This document shows positions 16,281 through 24,585 of a DNA stretch of 64,000 nt, piece by piece. Below the pieces are notes generated by a model. That model made no database searches. It was not told where the DNA came from and was given only the letters and a program-made list of their open reading frames with translations. How positions within the stretch are numbered: position 1 is the stretch's first letter; each line of letters begins with the position of its first letter. The position numbers and the translations under genes are program-made. The DNA comes from Phycisphaerae bacterium (lineage in GTDB: Bacteria; Planctomycetota; Phycisphaerae; Phycisphaerales; UBA1924), in the NCBI GenBank assembly GCA_030432255.1, contig JAUIHS010000001.1, positions 372,001 through 436,000 on the forward strand. The letters run 5' to 3'.

Positions 16281-18281
16281 TCAGTTGCAGTCGTTACCCC
16301 AGTTGGCGAGGACGAGGTTGAGGTCGTCGAAGTTGACGGAGCCTTCACCGGTGACGTCGCCGCCGCAGAGGTTGTCCATGGTGTTCCAGCTGCCGAGGAC
16401 GTTGTTGAGGTCGTCGAAGTTGACGAGGCCGTCACCATTGGTGTCACCCGGGCAGTCGATGCGATCGCACTCGTCCGGGACGCCGTTCATGTTGCAGTCT
16501 TCGCTGGTCATGTCAGCGATGTCACACTCGTCCGGGACGCCGTTGTTGTTGCAGTCTTCGCTGGTACCCATCGCGATGTCAATCGCGTCTTCGGTGCCGT
16601 TGTTGTTGCAGTCGTTCTCGATCATGGTTTCGAACTCACCGAGATCGACCGTGAGCGTGCCGCGGACAGCGTTCTCGGTACCACCGGGGTTGAGGATGCC
16701 ACCGTCGATCGGATCGTTCTCGACACCGTTGCGGAAGGTGATGGCGAGGTATTCACCATTGTCAGAGAGGCCTTCGCGGTTGAAGTTGTCAGAATCGACA
16801 TCGAAGGTGAACGGGCCGATCGCCAGGTCGCCACCATCCGGGCCGAAGGCATCGGAGAGTGTGTCACCGTTCTGGCCACCGCCGATGATGGAATGAAGGG
16901 TGTTGGTGCCCTCGTCCCAGACGAAGAGGTCGGTGGTGCGGTTGAGGATGTCACCGGTACCGGCGTCAAAGGTGGCGTCGGTGATGGCGGCGAAGGCCAC
17001 GCGGCCGTTGTCGGAGATGGACACACCGGAGAGCGGGGACACCGTGGCGCCGGTGGAGTCGACCCATGAGTCGATGATGGTGTCCTGGCCGGAGCGGGCA
17101 GCCTCGACCGGACCGGTGTAGCCGACGATGCGGTCCATCGCGGCGTTCCAGACCGGGGTGTAGACGTTGACGATGTAGGCGTTGGGTGAGACGGTCTCAT
17201 CGCGGAGGATGGCCGCCACCTGGCCCAGGTTGTTCATGGCGAACTGGCTGTTGACGAAGGGGCCGGTGCCGCCGCCGGTCGCCGTGTGATCGACGAACTT
17301 GAGGGCGTTGTTGGCGGTGTTCATGTCGCCGTCGTTGTCGGCCTCGATGTAGGCGGCATTGGTGTAGCCGTCGTTGGCATCAAGGCGATCGACTGCGAAG
17401 TAGAAGGGCTCATCGGCGCCACCGTTCATGACCGCACCGCCGGAGATGCCGACACCGAAGCAGATGTAGGCCTGCTGAGCACCGAGGGGGGTGGTGACCA
17501 TGGCGAGGTCGGGCTGGGTCTGGCGGACGCCGGAATCGGACTCGCCGGCGGGAACCGGGGTGCCGGTCTGAAGCCAGGAGAAGGCAGCGTCGGTCGCCGG
17601 GTTGTTGCCGGAGTCAAGGAAGATGTTCACGCCGCGGGGGACCTGGCCGGTGAAGCCGTCGAAGTTGGTCACACCGACGATGAGTTCGCCCTTCAGGCCA
17701 CGAAGTCCGGCGGGGGTACCGAGGAAGACGGAGCCGGCGGTGCCGTCGATGCCGGCGAAGCCCGGGCCGAAGACCAGGTTGGCGCCGGAGGTGGTCGGTG
17801 CCGGGTCGTTGGTGAGGGTCATCGCCTCGTACTCGAGGTTGTTCTGGCCGGTGGCGAAGTTGGCACGCCAGAGGCCGGTGCCGTCCGTCAGCATGGTGCC
17901 GAAGCTGTTCGAGCGGTTGGCAGCGCCTTCGAGGACGAAGGAGTTGTTGGACTGAGGGGCGTCCACCGTGCCGATCGCAGCGACCCACTTGGGGAAGATG
18001 TCGCTGGAGAAGGTGGTCACGCCACCGAGCAGGCTGCCGCCGACGGACTGGACCACGGCGGAGTTCTGGAGCGGGCCCTGATCGGCGTCGATCAGGTAGG
18101 GCACGTAGATGGTGGCGTCAGCGAAGGAGCCGCCCGCACCACGGACCACCGTGGGGACGACAACCTCTGCGTACTGACCGGCCTGACCGGTCACGTCGTA
18201 ATCAACGGCGAACACGGTCGATCCTGCGGCCAGAACAATACCCGCCGCGGCGGAAAGCCGCCCGAAGTCCTTGATCATCAT
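16281..18281 (-). CDS. Secreted GC-type dockerin protein (paralog B of a tandem pair)
   Basis: A 666-residue paralog of the 14063-16069 product with the same order of parts: signal peptide (LSAAAGIVLAAGSTVFA), body beginning VDYDVTGQAGQYAEVVVPT, N/D-x-x-G-x-V-A segments (MNNLGQVAAILRD, ISDNGRVAFAAI), repeats DCNNNGTEDAIDI, DCNNNGVPDECDI, DCNMNGVPDECDR, and a two-loop dockerin (DTNGDGLVNFDDLNNVLGSW, then DVTGEGSVNFDDLNLVLANW) ending NDCN. Divergence lies mainly in loops, with long identical blocks such as YAEVVVPTVVRGAGGSF. Start ATG 18281, with GAGAGAGAAAACC upstream, nearly the same leader as the paralog. Confidence 0.82.
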   Translation of the reverse strand: MMIKDFGRLSAAAGIVLAAGSTVFAVDYDVTGQAGQYAEVVVPTVVRGAGGSFADATIYVPYLIDADQGPLQNSAVVQSVGGSLLGGVTTFSSDIFPKWVAAIGTVDAPQSNNSFVLEGAANRSNSFGTMLTDGTGLWRANFATGQNNLEYEAMTLTNDPAPTTSGANLVFGPGFAGIDGTAGSVFLGTPAGLRGLKGELIVGVTNFDGFTGQVPRGVNIFLDSGNNPATDAAFSWLQTGTPVPAGESDSGVRQTQPDLAMVTTPLGAQQAYICFGVGISGGAVMNGGADEPFYFAVDRLDANDGYTNAAYIEADNDGDMNTANNALKFVDHTATGGGTGPFVNSQFAMNNLGQVAAILRDETVSPNAYIVNVYTPVWNAAMDRIVGYTGPVEAARSGQDTIIDSWVDSTGATVSPLSGVSISDNGRVAFAAITDATFDAGTGDILNRTTDLFVWDEGTNTLHSIIGGGQNGDTLSDAFGPDGGDLAIGPFTFDVDSDNFNREGLSDNGEYLAITFRNGVENDPIDGGILNPGGTENAVRGTLTVDLGEFETMIENDCNNNGTEDAIDIAMGTSEDCNNNGVPDECDIADMTSEDCNMNGVPDECDRIDCPGDTNGDGLVNFDDLNNVLGSWNTMDNLCGGDVTGEGSVNFDDLNLVLANWGNDCN

Positions 18282-18535
18282 GGTTTTCTCTCTCTGTGTT
18301 GTTTGCTGCGACTTGACGTCTAAAACTGGTGCGCTTTCCGGGCGCACCCACACCGGGAATTCAGTCTATCACAAGTCCGCTGAAACGGAATCATCGATCG
18401 AAGGATCTGCGGCAATAACTGCGCAACATTAACGAAGTGAGGCGCTCTCGCCAAAATCTGCCCGTTCATGAGGAAAAACGGTCGATCGAGGCGCATCATC
18501 TCCGGACCCGAATACGCCGCATCTTATCCATCTTC

Positions 18536-19111
18536 TCATGAATCGCATTCCCGGACGTCACGGGGCCGATTGACATTCACGAGTTCCTCCGCATTCACAC
18601 CCACCTCGAGGCGCTCGCCGGCGTCGAAGGCGTCCCGCAACCGAAGCGCACCGGACGAGACCAGTTCCTCCAGGCGAGCCCGGGCCGCCTCAAAATAGAT
18701 CGCGCAGCAGGGCTCCAGGCGATCTGTCACCGCCATCACGCACAAGTGAGTCGTGGCTTCCGCCGCTCCCGCGAGCAGGGCACGGATCGTGCCCGAGGAC
18801 AGCCGAGGCACGTCGCCCGGGGCCACGCAGACCGGCCCGTCCGCACTTCGCAGCGCGCTGAGGACGCCGCCCATCGGGCCCGCGCCCGGAAAGGCATCCG
18901 GCTCGTGAGCGTCCGCACGCGCGGCGACTTCAGCGGCACAGTTGCCCACCGCAAAGACACGCGGGCCGAAGACCGATCGCATCGCCGCGATCGGCCGATC
19001 AACCAGCCACTCACCGGTCTCGAGCCGGTGCCGGAGTTTGTCCGTTCCGAACCGCCTGCTGCGACCCCCCACGAGAACCACTGGCCGAATTTCCTCAAGC
19101 AACGGTGGCAT
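18536..19111 (-). CDS. MobA-like molybdopterin guanylyltransferase / NTP transferase
   Basis: A 191-residue protein of the MobA-like nucleotidyltransferase fold. Seen: the N-terminal nucleotide loop VVLVGGRSRRFGTDK (the family form is LAGGxSxRMGxDK, so Val replaces Leu-Ala and Phe replaces Met), AFPGAGPMGGVLSAL, and VCVAPGDVPRLS where the family has the metal-binding DxP. MobA links GMP to molybdopterin; other members move CMP or similar. No other molybdenum gene is nearby, so the substrate is uncertain. The ATG at 19111 overlaps the stop of the preceding small gene (TGATG), implying translational coupling; TTG 19114 is a less likely start. Confidence 0.72.
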   Translation of the reverse strand: MPPLLEEIRPVVLVGGRSRRFGTDKLRHRLETGEWLVDRPIAAMRSVFGPRVFAVGNCAAEVAARADAHEPDAFPGAGPMGGVLSALRSADGPVCVAPGDVPRLSSGTIRALLAGAAEATTHLCVMAVTDRLEPCCAIYFEAARARLEELVSSGALRLRDAFDAGERLEVGVNAEELVNVNRPRDVRECDS

Positions 19112-19416
19112 CAATCCGGCCCCGGTGCACGTGCATGCCGGTCAATCTGCACCAGGCAGTGCGTCTGTTGACAGTCGCAGCGTGCTTCTTCCTCATCACG
19201 GATGCGCGCGAGGAAGCCTTCGTCCACCGCGAGTGCGCATCCGGCGTGATCAAAGCAAAGGGTCTGCGTCGCCGCGGCATGTCGATGCAGTCGGACGCTG
19301 AGTCCGCCGTCAGACGGTCCCACATGGACGGTCAGATGATCGCCTCGGAAGATCGCTTCGAGTTCCTCGGGATGAAGTCGGAACCGGATGCCCTGATGCT
19401 CGAAGCGGACATTCAT
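19111..19416 (-). CDS. Small conserved-looking protein, function unknown
   Basis: A 101-residue protein beginning MNVRFEHQGIRFRLHPEELE and ending with a cysteine cluster (CDCQQTHCLVQIDRHA). The N-terminal pattern of basic strand, turn and LHPEELEAIF resembles small Planctomycetes/Bacteroidetes proteins I recall as DUF7009, but I cannot confirm that. Start ATG 19416 is supported by GCAGGAGACC 5 nt upstream. Its stop overlaps the start of the MobA-like gene, so the two proteins are probably made together and may act in one process. CxC and C spacing at the C-terminus could bind a metal (inference). Confidence 0.65.
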   Translation of the reverse strand: MNVRFEHQGIRFRLHPEELEAIFRGDHLTVHVGPSDGGLSVRLHRHAAATQTLCFDHAGCALAVDEGFLARIRDEEEARCDCQQTHCLVQIDRHARAPGPD

Positions 19417-19516
19417 GGACGGTCTCCTGCGCGGGTCGTGAGCGAGCGGACAAGGGTATCGGTGAAGTGCTACACTGCCCGTCTTTACACCACGTATACA
19501 AGGGGGTCCGTAAGCC

Positions 19517-20524
19517 ATGCCGGAAAACACATCTGAAACCCGTTCCCGCAAGTATATCCGTGATTTTGAGCCTTCCCAGCGCTTCGAAGGCACGTTCTGC
19601 ATTGCGAACGCCCAGCTTGGTCGGACCCGTGCGGACAAGCCGTACCTCCGTTGCCTGCTCAGCGACAGCACTGGTGAACTGCCGGGTCGGATGTGGAATG
19701 CGGACGAGGGTCTCCTCCAGCGCATCTCGGTCAACGGCTTCGTTCGAGTCGAGGGAGAGACGCAGCCCTTCCAGGGCGAGCTTCAACTCATCATCCACAA
19801 CATCATGTCCATCGAGCCGACCTCGGATGAGCTGCGCGACCTGCTGCCGCGGTCTGCGCGTGAGCCTGAGGAGATGTTTGTCGAGTTGAAGGCGCTGCTC
19901 GATACCGTCGCGCATCCGGCCATGAAGGCGCTGCTTGACGAGTATCTCTCTGACGACCTGCTCATGGACATGTTCCGCACGGCACCGGCGGCGAAGATGA
20001 TGCACCATGCCTATCTCGGCGGTCTGCTGGAGCACACGCTGTCGCTGCTCAACCTTGCCGATCGAGTCTGCCCGCTTTACCCGCGTGTGAACCGGGACAT
20101 CGTCCTGATCGGGCTGTTCCTGCACGACATCGGCAAGACGCGCGAACTGTCGTATCAGGGTGCGTTCGATTACACCGACCGGGGCCTGCTCGTGGGGCAC
20201 ATTGTCGATGGGGCCATCATGCTGCATGACAAGGCACAGTCCGCGATGCGCTCCCGGGGTGTTCGCTTTCCAAAGCACGCGATCACCGTACTCCAGCACA
20301 TCATCCTCTCCCATCACACCGAGCCGGAGTATGGAGCCGCCAAGGTGCCAGCCACGCCGGAGGCCCTGCTCGTGGCGATGCTCGACAACCTCGATGCCAA
20401 GATGGCGATCGGACTCTCCGCGGCTCGCCCCGAACGGACAGCCGCTTATGATCTCGGGGGTAACTTCACCGAGAAGCAGTGGGCGCTCGGAACGCGACTG
20501 TTTCGGCCGGATCCGCTGGACTGA
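19517..20524 (+). CDS. YhaM-type 3'-5' exoribonuclease (OB fold plus HD domain)
   Basis: A 335-residue protein. Residues 15-110 look like an OB-fold nucleic-acid-binding domain (FEGTFCIANAQLGRTRADKPYL, split by a DSTGELPGRMW strand pair). Residues 165-300 are an HD phosphohydrolase domain: H in MMHHAYLGGLLEHTLS, the HD pair in LFLHDIGKTREL, and further His in HIVDGAIMLH and ILSHH. This is the arrangement of YhaM/CBF1, which trims RNA or DNA 3' ends with Mn ions. ATG 19517 is preceded by AAGGGGGTCCGTAAGCC. It is divergent from the small gene at 19416 and 38 nt upstream of the LON-domain gene. Confidence 0.85.
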   Translation: MPENTSETRSRKYIRDFEPSQRFEGTFCIANAQLGRTRADKPYLRCLLSDSTGELPGRMWNADEGLLQRISVNGFVRVEGETQPFQGELQLIIHNIMSIEPTSDELRDLLPRSAREPEEMFVELKALLDTVAHPAMKALLDEYLSDDLLMDMFRTAPAAKMMHHAYLGGLLEHTLSLLNLADRVCPLYPRVNRDIVLIGLFLHDIGKTRELSYQGAFDYTDRGLLVGHIVDGAIMLHDKAQSAMRSRGVRFPKHAITVLQHIILSHHTEPEYGAAKVPATPEALLVAMLDNLDAKMAIGLSAARPERTAAYDLGGNFTEKQWALGTRLFRPDPLD

Positions 20525-20548
20525 ACGGTCAGACCGGGCCCGCGTTCA

Positions 20549-20554
20549 TAGAAT
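20549..20554 (+). promoter_or_regulatory. Candidate -10 hexamer before the LON-domain gene
   Basis: TAGAAT lies 8 nt before ATG 20563; a weak GAAGAG could alternatively act as a ribosome site. Confidence 0.38.
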
Positions 20555-20562
20555 GAAGAGTT

Positions 20563-21273
20563 ATGGATGAGGACGCAGCACAGGTTCGAGTGAACTTCAA
20601 GACGCCGTTTCCGATCTTTCCCCTCGATCGCGTCTGCCTGTTGCCGCATGCCGTTCGCCCCCTCGTCATCTTCGAAGATCGCTATCTCCAGATGGTCGAG
20701 CATGTCCTCGATGCCTCGGGTCAGATCGCCATGGCGGTGTTCCGGGGGGCCGATTGGAAGTCGGAATACGAAGGCGCTCCCGCGATTCGTCCGGCTGTGT
20801 GCATCGGTCGCATCTTTCAGCACGAGCGACTCGCAGATGGTCGCTTCCAGATCATCCTCCAGGGTGTTTGCAGGGCGCGAATCATCGATGAACGCCTGCC
20901 GGATGGCGATCGCCTCTACCGGGAAGCGCTGCTCGAACCCATGGACGTGCAGCCCGCCGATGATGAGCTTCTCGCCACCGCGCGCGAGTCCATCCTCCGA
21001 CTCCTCGGCAGCGAGCCGTTGACCGACCTCAAGGTCGGCCAGGAAATCAGGAAGCAGTTGCGCGAGCCGCGTGTGCCCACCGCCGCTGCACTGGAGATCA
21101 TCACGATGTCAGTGCTGACGGACAACCCCACGCAGTACCGGTTGCTCGCCGAGGGTGATGCCGCTCGCCGCGCTGAGATCGTGCAAAACGAACTCCGCCG
21201 ACTGGCTAACACCATTGACATCGCAAAGCGCCAGCAGGATCCCGATGCGCCACGCGGCGTGGTCTGGAACTGA
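20563..21273 (+). CDS. LON-substrate-binding-domain protein
   Basis: A 236-residue stand-alone Lon N-terminal domain protein, with no ATPase or protease part. Seen: FPIFPLDRVCLLPHAVRPLVIFEDRY at the start (the family form is xPLFPLxxxVLFPGxxxPLxIFExRY), AVCIGRIFQHERLADGRFQIILQG, then a helical C-terminal half. Such proteins are common but poorly characterised and are thought to bind unfolded polypeptides or act as adaptors. It follows the YhaM-like gene on the same strand but carries its own TAGAAT element, so it may be transcribed separately. It converges with the Hsp70 gene. Confidence 0.85.
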   Translation: MDEDAAQVRVNFKTPFPIFPLDRVCLLPHAVRPLVIFEDRYLQMVEHVLDASGQIAMAVFRGADWKSEYEGAPAIRPAVCIGRIFQHERLADGRFQIILQGVCRARIIDERLPDGDRLYREALLEPMDVQPADDELLATARESILRLLGSEPLTDLKVGQEIRKQLREPRVPTAAALEIITMSVLTDNPTQYRLLAEGDAARRAEIVQNELRRLANTIDIAKRQQDPDAPRGVVWN

Positions 21274-21307
21274 ACCGGATCTCACGGCATCCCCGGGGCA
21301 TCGACGC

Positions 21308-23221
21308 TCAGCCCTTGCGCAGCGAGTCCGCAATGCTGATCTCGTGCATCCGGACGCTGGCGCGATCGAGTTCTTCCTTGAGTGTGTGGAAGCGGTTGGC
21401 ATCCACCGAGCGCCAATCTGTTTCGGCCTGCACGGCGCACGCATCTAGCTTGGCCGCGATGGCCTCGAGTTCGGAGCGGTATGAATCGTCGAGGAGGTCT
21501 CCCATCTTCTCCAGTCTTTCCCGGATCCACTTCAGGTCGAGGCGGCTGTTGGCAATGAGATCAACGATCCGGTGACGCTCCATGTCATCGCGCGCGTTCG
21601 AGAATGCCTCGGCCTCGATGCGATCCACTTCTTCGCGCGTCAGTCCATAGTTGGGAACGACCTGGATGCCAGCGCGCTTGCCGCTGCGCTTCTCGATCGC
21701 GCTCACATTCAGGATGCCGTTGGCATCGACGAGGAACTCGACTTCGACCTGGGGAATGCCCGCCGGCATCGGTGGCACGCCGCGAAGGTGAAACTCGCCG
21801 AGGGATCGACAGTCCGCGGCCATCTCCCGTTCACCCTGCAGGATCGTGATGCGGATGGAGGTCTGGCCATCCACGTTCGTCGAGAACATCTCCGTGGCGC
21901 GGGCCGGTACCGATGTGTTCCGGAAGATCAGTTTGGCCACCGCACCGCCCGCGGTCTCGATACCGAGGCTCAACGGAATGACATCCATCAGCAGCATGTC
22001 GCGCGTCAGTCCACTCATGATGGAAGCCTGCAGCGCGGCCCCGAGCGCCACGACTTCGTCCGGATCGAGAGCCGTGTAGGGTTCGCAGGCGAAGAACTCA
22101 CCCACACGCTCGCGCACCAGCGGAATCCGGGTCGATCCACCCACCATGATCACGCGGTCAATGTCGGCGGGAGCCATGTCGGCGTCACGCAGGGCGCGGC
22201 GGCACGCTGTCAGGGCACGGGTGATCCAGTCGGCCATCAGATCATTCAACTGGGCCCGGGTTACCGTGCGCACATATTGGTGCGGCGCTTCCTCACCCGA
22301 GTCGATGACGAGGCTGACCGTTGTCTCGCTCTCACTGCTGAGCCGGATCTTGGCCGACTCGGCGAGAAGCCGAAGCGCCTGCCTCGTCTCGGCCGGGAAG
22401 GTGATGGTTCGCCCGAGCGCTTCATTGATCTCGCCCTGAAACAGGTCCATCAGGAGGCGATCGACATCATCACCTCCCAGGTGCGTGTCGCCTGCCGTTG
22501 ACAGGACCTGGAAGAAGCCCGTCGAATCGTCATCATCCTGCCCTTCATCCTCGCTCTTCGGGATCACACGCAGGATCGAGATGTCAAAGGTGCCGCCACC
22601 CAGATCGAAGACCGCAACGGTCTGCGGCTCACCGCCGGTCATTCCGATGCCGTAGGCCAGCGCGGCGGCCGTCGGTTCATTCACGATGCGAACCACATCG
22701 AGACCGGCGAGGCGCCCCGCATCACGGGTCGCCTGACGCTGAGCATCGTCAAAGTACGCCGGAACAGTCACGACCGCCTTACTGACGGGATACCCCAGTG
22801 CCGCGACGGCCCGATCGCGCAGCGTCCGCAGCACTACCGCGGACACCTCCTGTGGAGTCACGACGGTGTCACCCGCGAGTTGAATCCGCGCGGTCTGATT
22901 GGCGCCCTCGACGACCTGGTAACCGAGGTACCGCAAGTCATCGGCGCAGTCGCGGAGTGAGCGGCCGACGAGACGCTTTGCGCTGTGTACCGTTCGCTCG
23001 GCGTACTGGACGGCCTGCTGCCGCGCCTCGTCGCCAACCGACTCGATCTCGCCGCCCGGTCCGAAGCGGACGACACTGGGCAGCATGCGATGGCCGGAAT
23101 CGTCGGGGATGATCCGCGGCCCGCGCTCATCGCAGATGGCAACGAGTGAATTGGTCGTACCAAGGTCGATGCCGAGGATGCAGTCGGGATGGGTGGTGCT
23201 GTCAGAAGTCGTGGAGGCCAT
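21308..23221 (-). CDS. Hsp70-family chaperone (DnaK/HscA-like)
   Basis: A 637-residue Hsp70. The ATPase domain is complete: GIDLGTTNSLVAI (residues 16-28), VITVPAYF-type strand KAVVTVPAYFDDAQRQAT, NEPTAAALAYG, DLGGGTFDISIL, GGSTRIPLVRE. The substrate domain starts near 400 (LLMDVIPLSLGIETAGG). The lid is short and the C-terminus (SIADSLRKG) lacks the acidic EEVD/EFEEV-like tail and the glycine-rich linker of housekeeping DnaK, so this is more like HscA or an accessory Hsp70. No DnaJ, GrpE or Fe-S assembly gene is next to it. TACCCT 7 nt before ATG 23221 and TTGGAA 18 nt further up make a likely promoter inside the 43-bp gap after the histidine kinase gene. Confidence 0.9.
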   Translation of the reverse strand: MASTTSDSTTHPDCILGIDLGTTNSLVAICDERGPRIIPDDSGHRMLPSVVRFGPGGEIESVGDEARQQAVQYAERTVHSAKRLVGRSLRDCADDLRYLGYQVVEGANQTARIQLAGDTVVTPQEVSAVVLRTLRDRAVAALGYPVSKAVVTVPAYFDDAQRQATRDAGRLAGLDVVRIVNEPTAAALAYGIGMTGGEPQTVAVFDLGGGTFDISILRVIPKSEDEGQDDDDSTGFFQVLSTAGDTHLGGDDVDRLLMDLFQGEINEALGRTITFPAETRQALRLLAESAKIRLSSESETTVSLVIDSGEEAPHQYVRTVTRAQLNDLMADWITRALTACRRALRDADMAPADIDRVIMVGGSTRIPLVRERVGEFFACEPYTALDPDEVVALGAALQASIMSGLTRDMLLMDVIPLSLGIETAGGAVAKLIFRNTSVPARATEMFSTNVDGQTSIRITILQGEREMAADCRSLGEFHLRGVPPMPAGIPQVEVEFLVDANGILNVSAIEKRSGKRAGIQVVPNYGLTREEVDRIEAEAFSNARDDMERHRIVDLIANSRLDLKWIRERLEKMGDLLDDSYRSELEAIAAKLDACAVQAETDWRSVDANRFHTLKEELDRASVRMHEISIADSLRKG

Positions 23222-23228
23222 GGATGGA

Positions 23229-23258
23229 AGGGTATGCGCTGGGGCGTCCCGCTTCCAA
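23229..23258 (-). promoter_or_regulatory. Candidate promoter for leaderless hsp70 transcript
   Basis: On the minus strand TTGGAA (23258-23253), an 18-nt spacer and TACCCT (23234-23229), then 7 nt to the ATG. Confidence 0.45.
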
Positions 23259-23264
23259 TGTCGG

Positions 23265-24401
23265 TCAGGCGGCGGACTGCCGTCCTGAGGCCGGGCCTTC
23301 GAGGTCCGCGCGGATCACGACCTCAACTGTTGTGCCCTTCCCCTCACTGGAGAAGAAGGTGATGGAGCCGCCGTGGACCTCAGCTATGCGACGGCAGATG
23401 AAGAGCCCAAGACCGGTCGATGCCGAGCCGCCGCGGGGAACGACCCCCTGGTTGAGCGCGAAGGGCGACTTTGCCTGCTCGACGACCTTGGGGTCGAAGC
23501 CGGTACCGGTATCCGAGATGGCGATGCGGACCCACTCCCCGTGCTCGCCCGACGTCCGGTGGGCCAGGATCTTGATCGAGCCGCTGGCGGTGTGTTTCCG
23601 CGCGTTGTTGGCGAGGTTCACGACGAGGCGTCGAATCGCCGTCTCATCTCCCCTGATGCTGAGATCCGCCGGCTCGGCGCGGGCGTCGATCTCCACTTCC
23701 GCGTTGTCGATGAGCGGGCGGATGGCGTCCAGAGCCTCGTCGAGCATTCGCGACAGTGCGATCTCGCCCCAGTTCCACGCAGCCGCGGAACTGTTGAGCC
23801 GCGCGCTCTCGAGCAGATCATCCACCATGTCGCTCAGTTGGATGATCCCGTCATGGATGTTGCGGATGAAGAGATCAACGTCGCCGGACTCGCGGCATTC
23901 ATCGGTAATCAGGAACTCGCTTGTCGCCCGGATGGAACTGAGCGGTGTCTTCAAGTCATGCCCGATGATGCCGAGCATCTCTTCGGGTGCGATCGGCTCC
24001 TGGGTCTCGGATGCGGCCTTCCGTCGCACCACTTCCTCGGCAAGCTGAATCCGCAGCAGGAGATCTTCGCGGCTCAGCGGCTTGGTGATGTAATCGTTGG
24101 CGCCCGCGTCGAGTCCAACCATGAGGTTGTCGCGGCGACCACAGGTTGTCATCAGAAGGACATGCACCGCTCGGAGTTCCGGCTCTTCCTTGAGCAACGC
24201 ACAGTACGCCGGGCCACCTCCGCCGGGGAGCAACCAGTCGGCCAGTATGAGATCCGGACTTTCTCGGCGCGCGATCTCCAAGGCTTCATCGCAGCTCTCC
24301 GCGACGAAGGTGCTGTAGCCCTCCTGACCGAGATCCTCGCGAAGCTGGCGGAGGATGATCGGATCATCGTCGGCGATCAGGATTCTGGTCTTGGTGGTCA
24401 T
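23265..24401 (-). CDS. Receiver-histidine kinase hybrid (receiver first)
   Basis: A 378-residue soluble signalling protein. Residues 1-120 form a response-regulator receiver: acidic pair in ILIADDDPIIL, phospho-acceptor Asp in SPDLILADWLLPGG, and Lys in DYITKPLSREDL. Residues 150-375 are a histidine kinase: H-box GIIGHDLKTPLSSI, N-box LVVNLANNARKHT, G1 SDTGTGFDP and G2 TGLGLFICRRIAEVHGG. There is no sensor or membrane domain, so it probably receives phosphate or an interaction signal from another kinase. Start ATG 24401 chosen because the receiver begins right after it. Its targets are not evident from its neighbours. Confidence 0.88.
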   Translation of the reverse strand: MTTKTRILIADDDPIILRQLREDLGQEGYSTFVAESCDEALEIARRESPDLILADWLLPGGGGPAYCALLKEEPELRAVHVLLMTTCGRRDNLMVGLDAGANDYITKPLSREDLLLRIQLAEEVVRRKAASETQEPIAPEEMLGIIGHDLKTPLSSIRATSEFLITDECRESGDVDLFIRNIHDGIIQLSDMVDDLLESARLNSSAAAWNWGEIALSRMLDEALDAIRPLIDNAEVEIDARAEPADLSIRGDETAIRRLVVNLANNARKHTASGSIKILAHRTSGEHGEWVRIAISDTGTGFDPKVVEQAKSPFALNQGVVPRGGSASTGLGLFICRRIAEVHGGSITFFSSEGKGTTVEVVIRADLEGPASGRQSAA

Positions 24402-24572
24402 GGACAATCTCGCGGGAACAGCTTCCGGTCGTCGCACCCTTCCTGGCTGATCATCGACGGGCCGCGGCTGCGGCTTTTGCCCGTCCGACGGGGTTCCCGA
24501 CAATTCAATCGTGGATTCTGCCGTGGTTCTCGGACCTGATCGGCACTCGGGGCACATGGTCCGGCCATCGGC

Positions 24573-24578
24573 TATCCT
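24573..24578 (+). promoter_or_regulatory. Candidate -10 hexamer before pheT
   Basis: TATCCT lies 7 nt before ATG 24586; no ribosome site is visible. Confidence 0.4.
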
Positions 24579-24585
24579 GCCGCGC

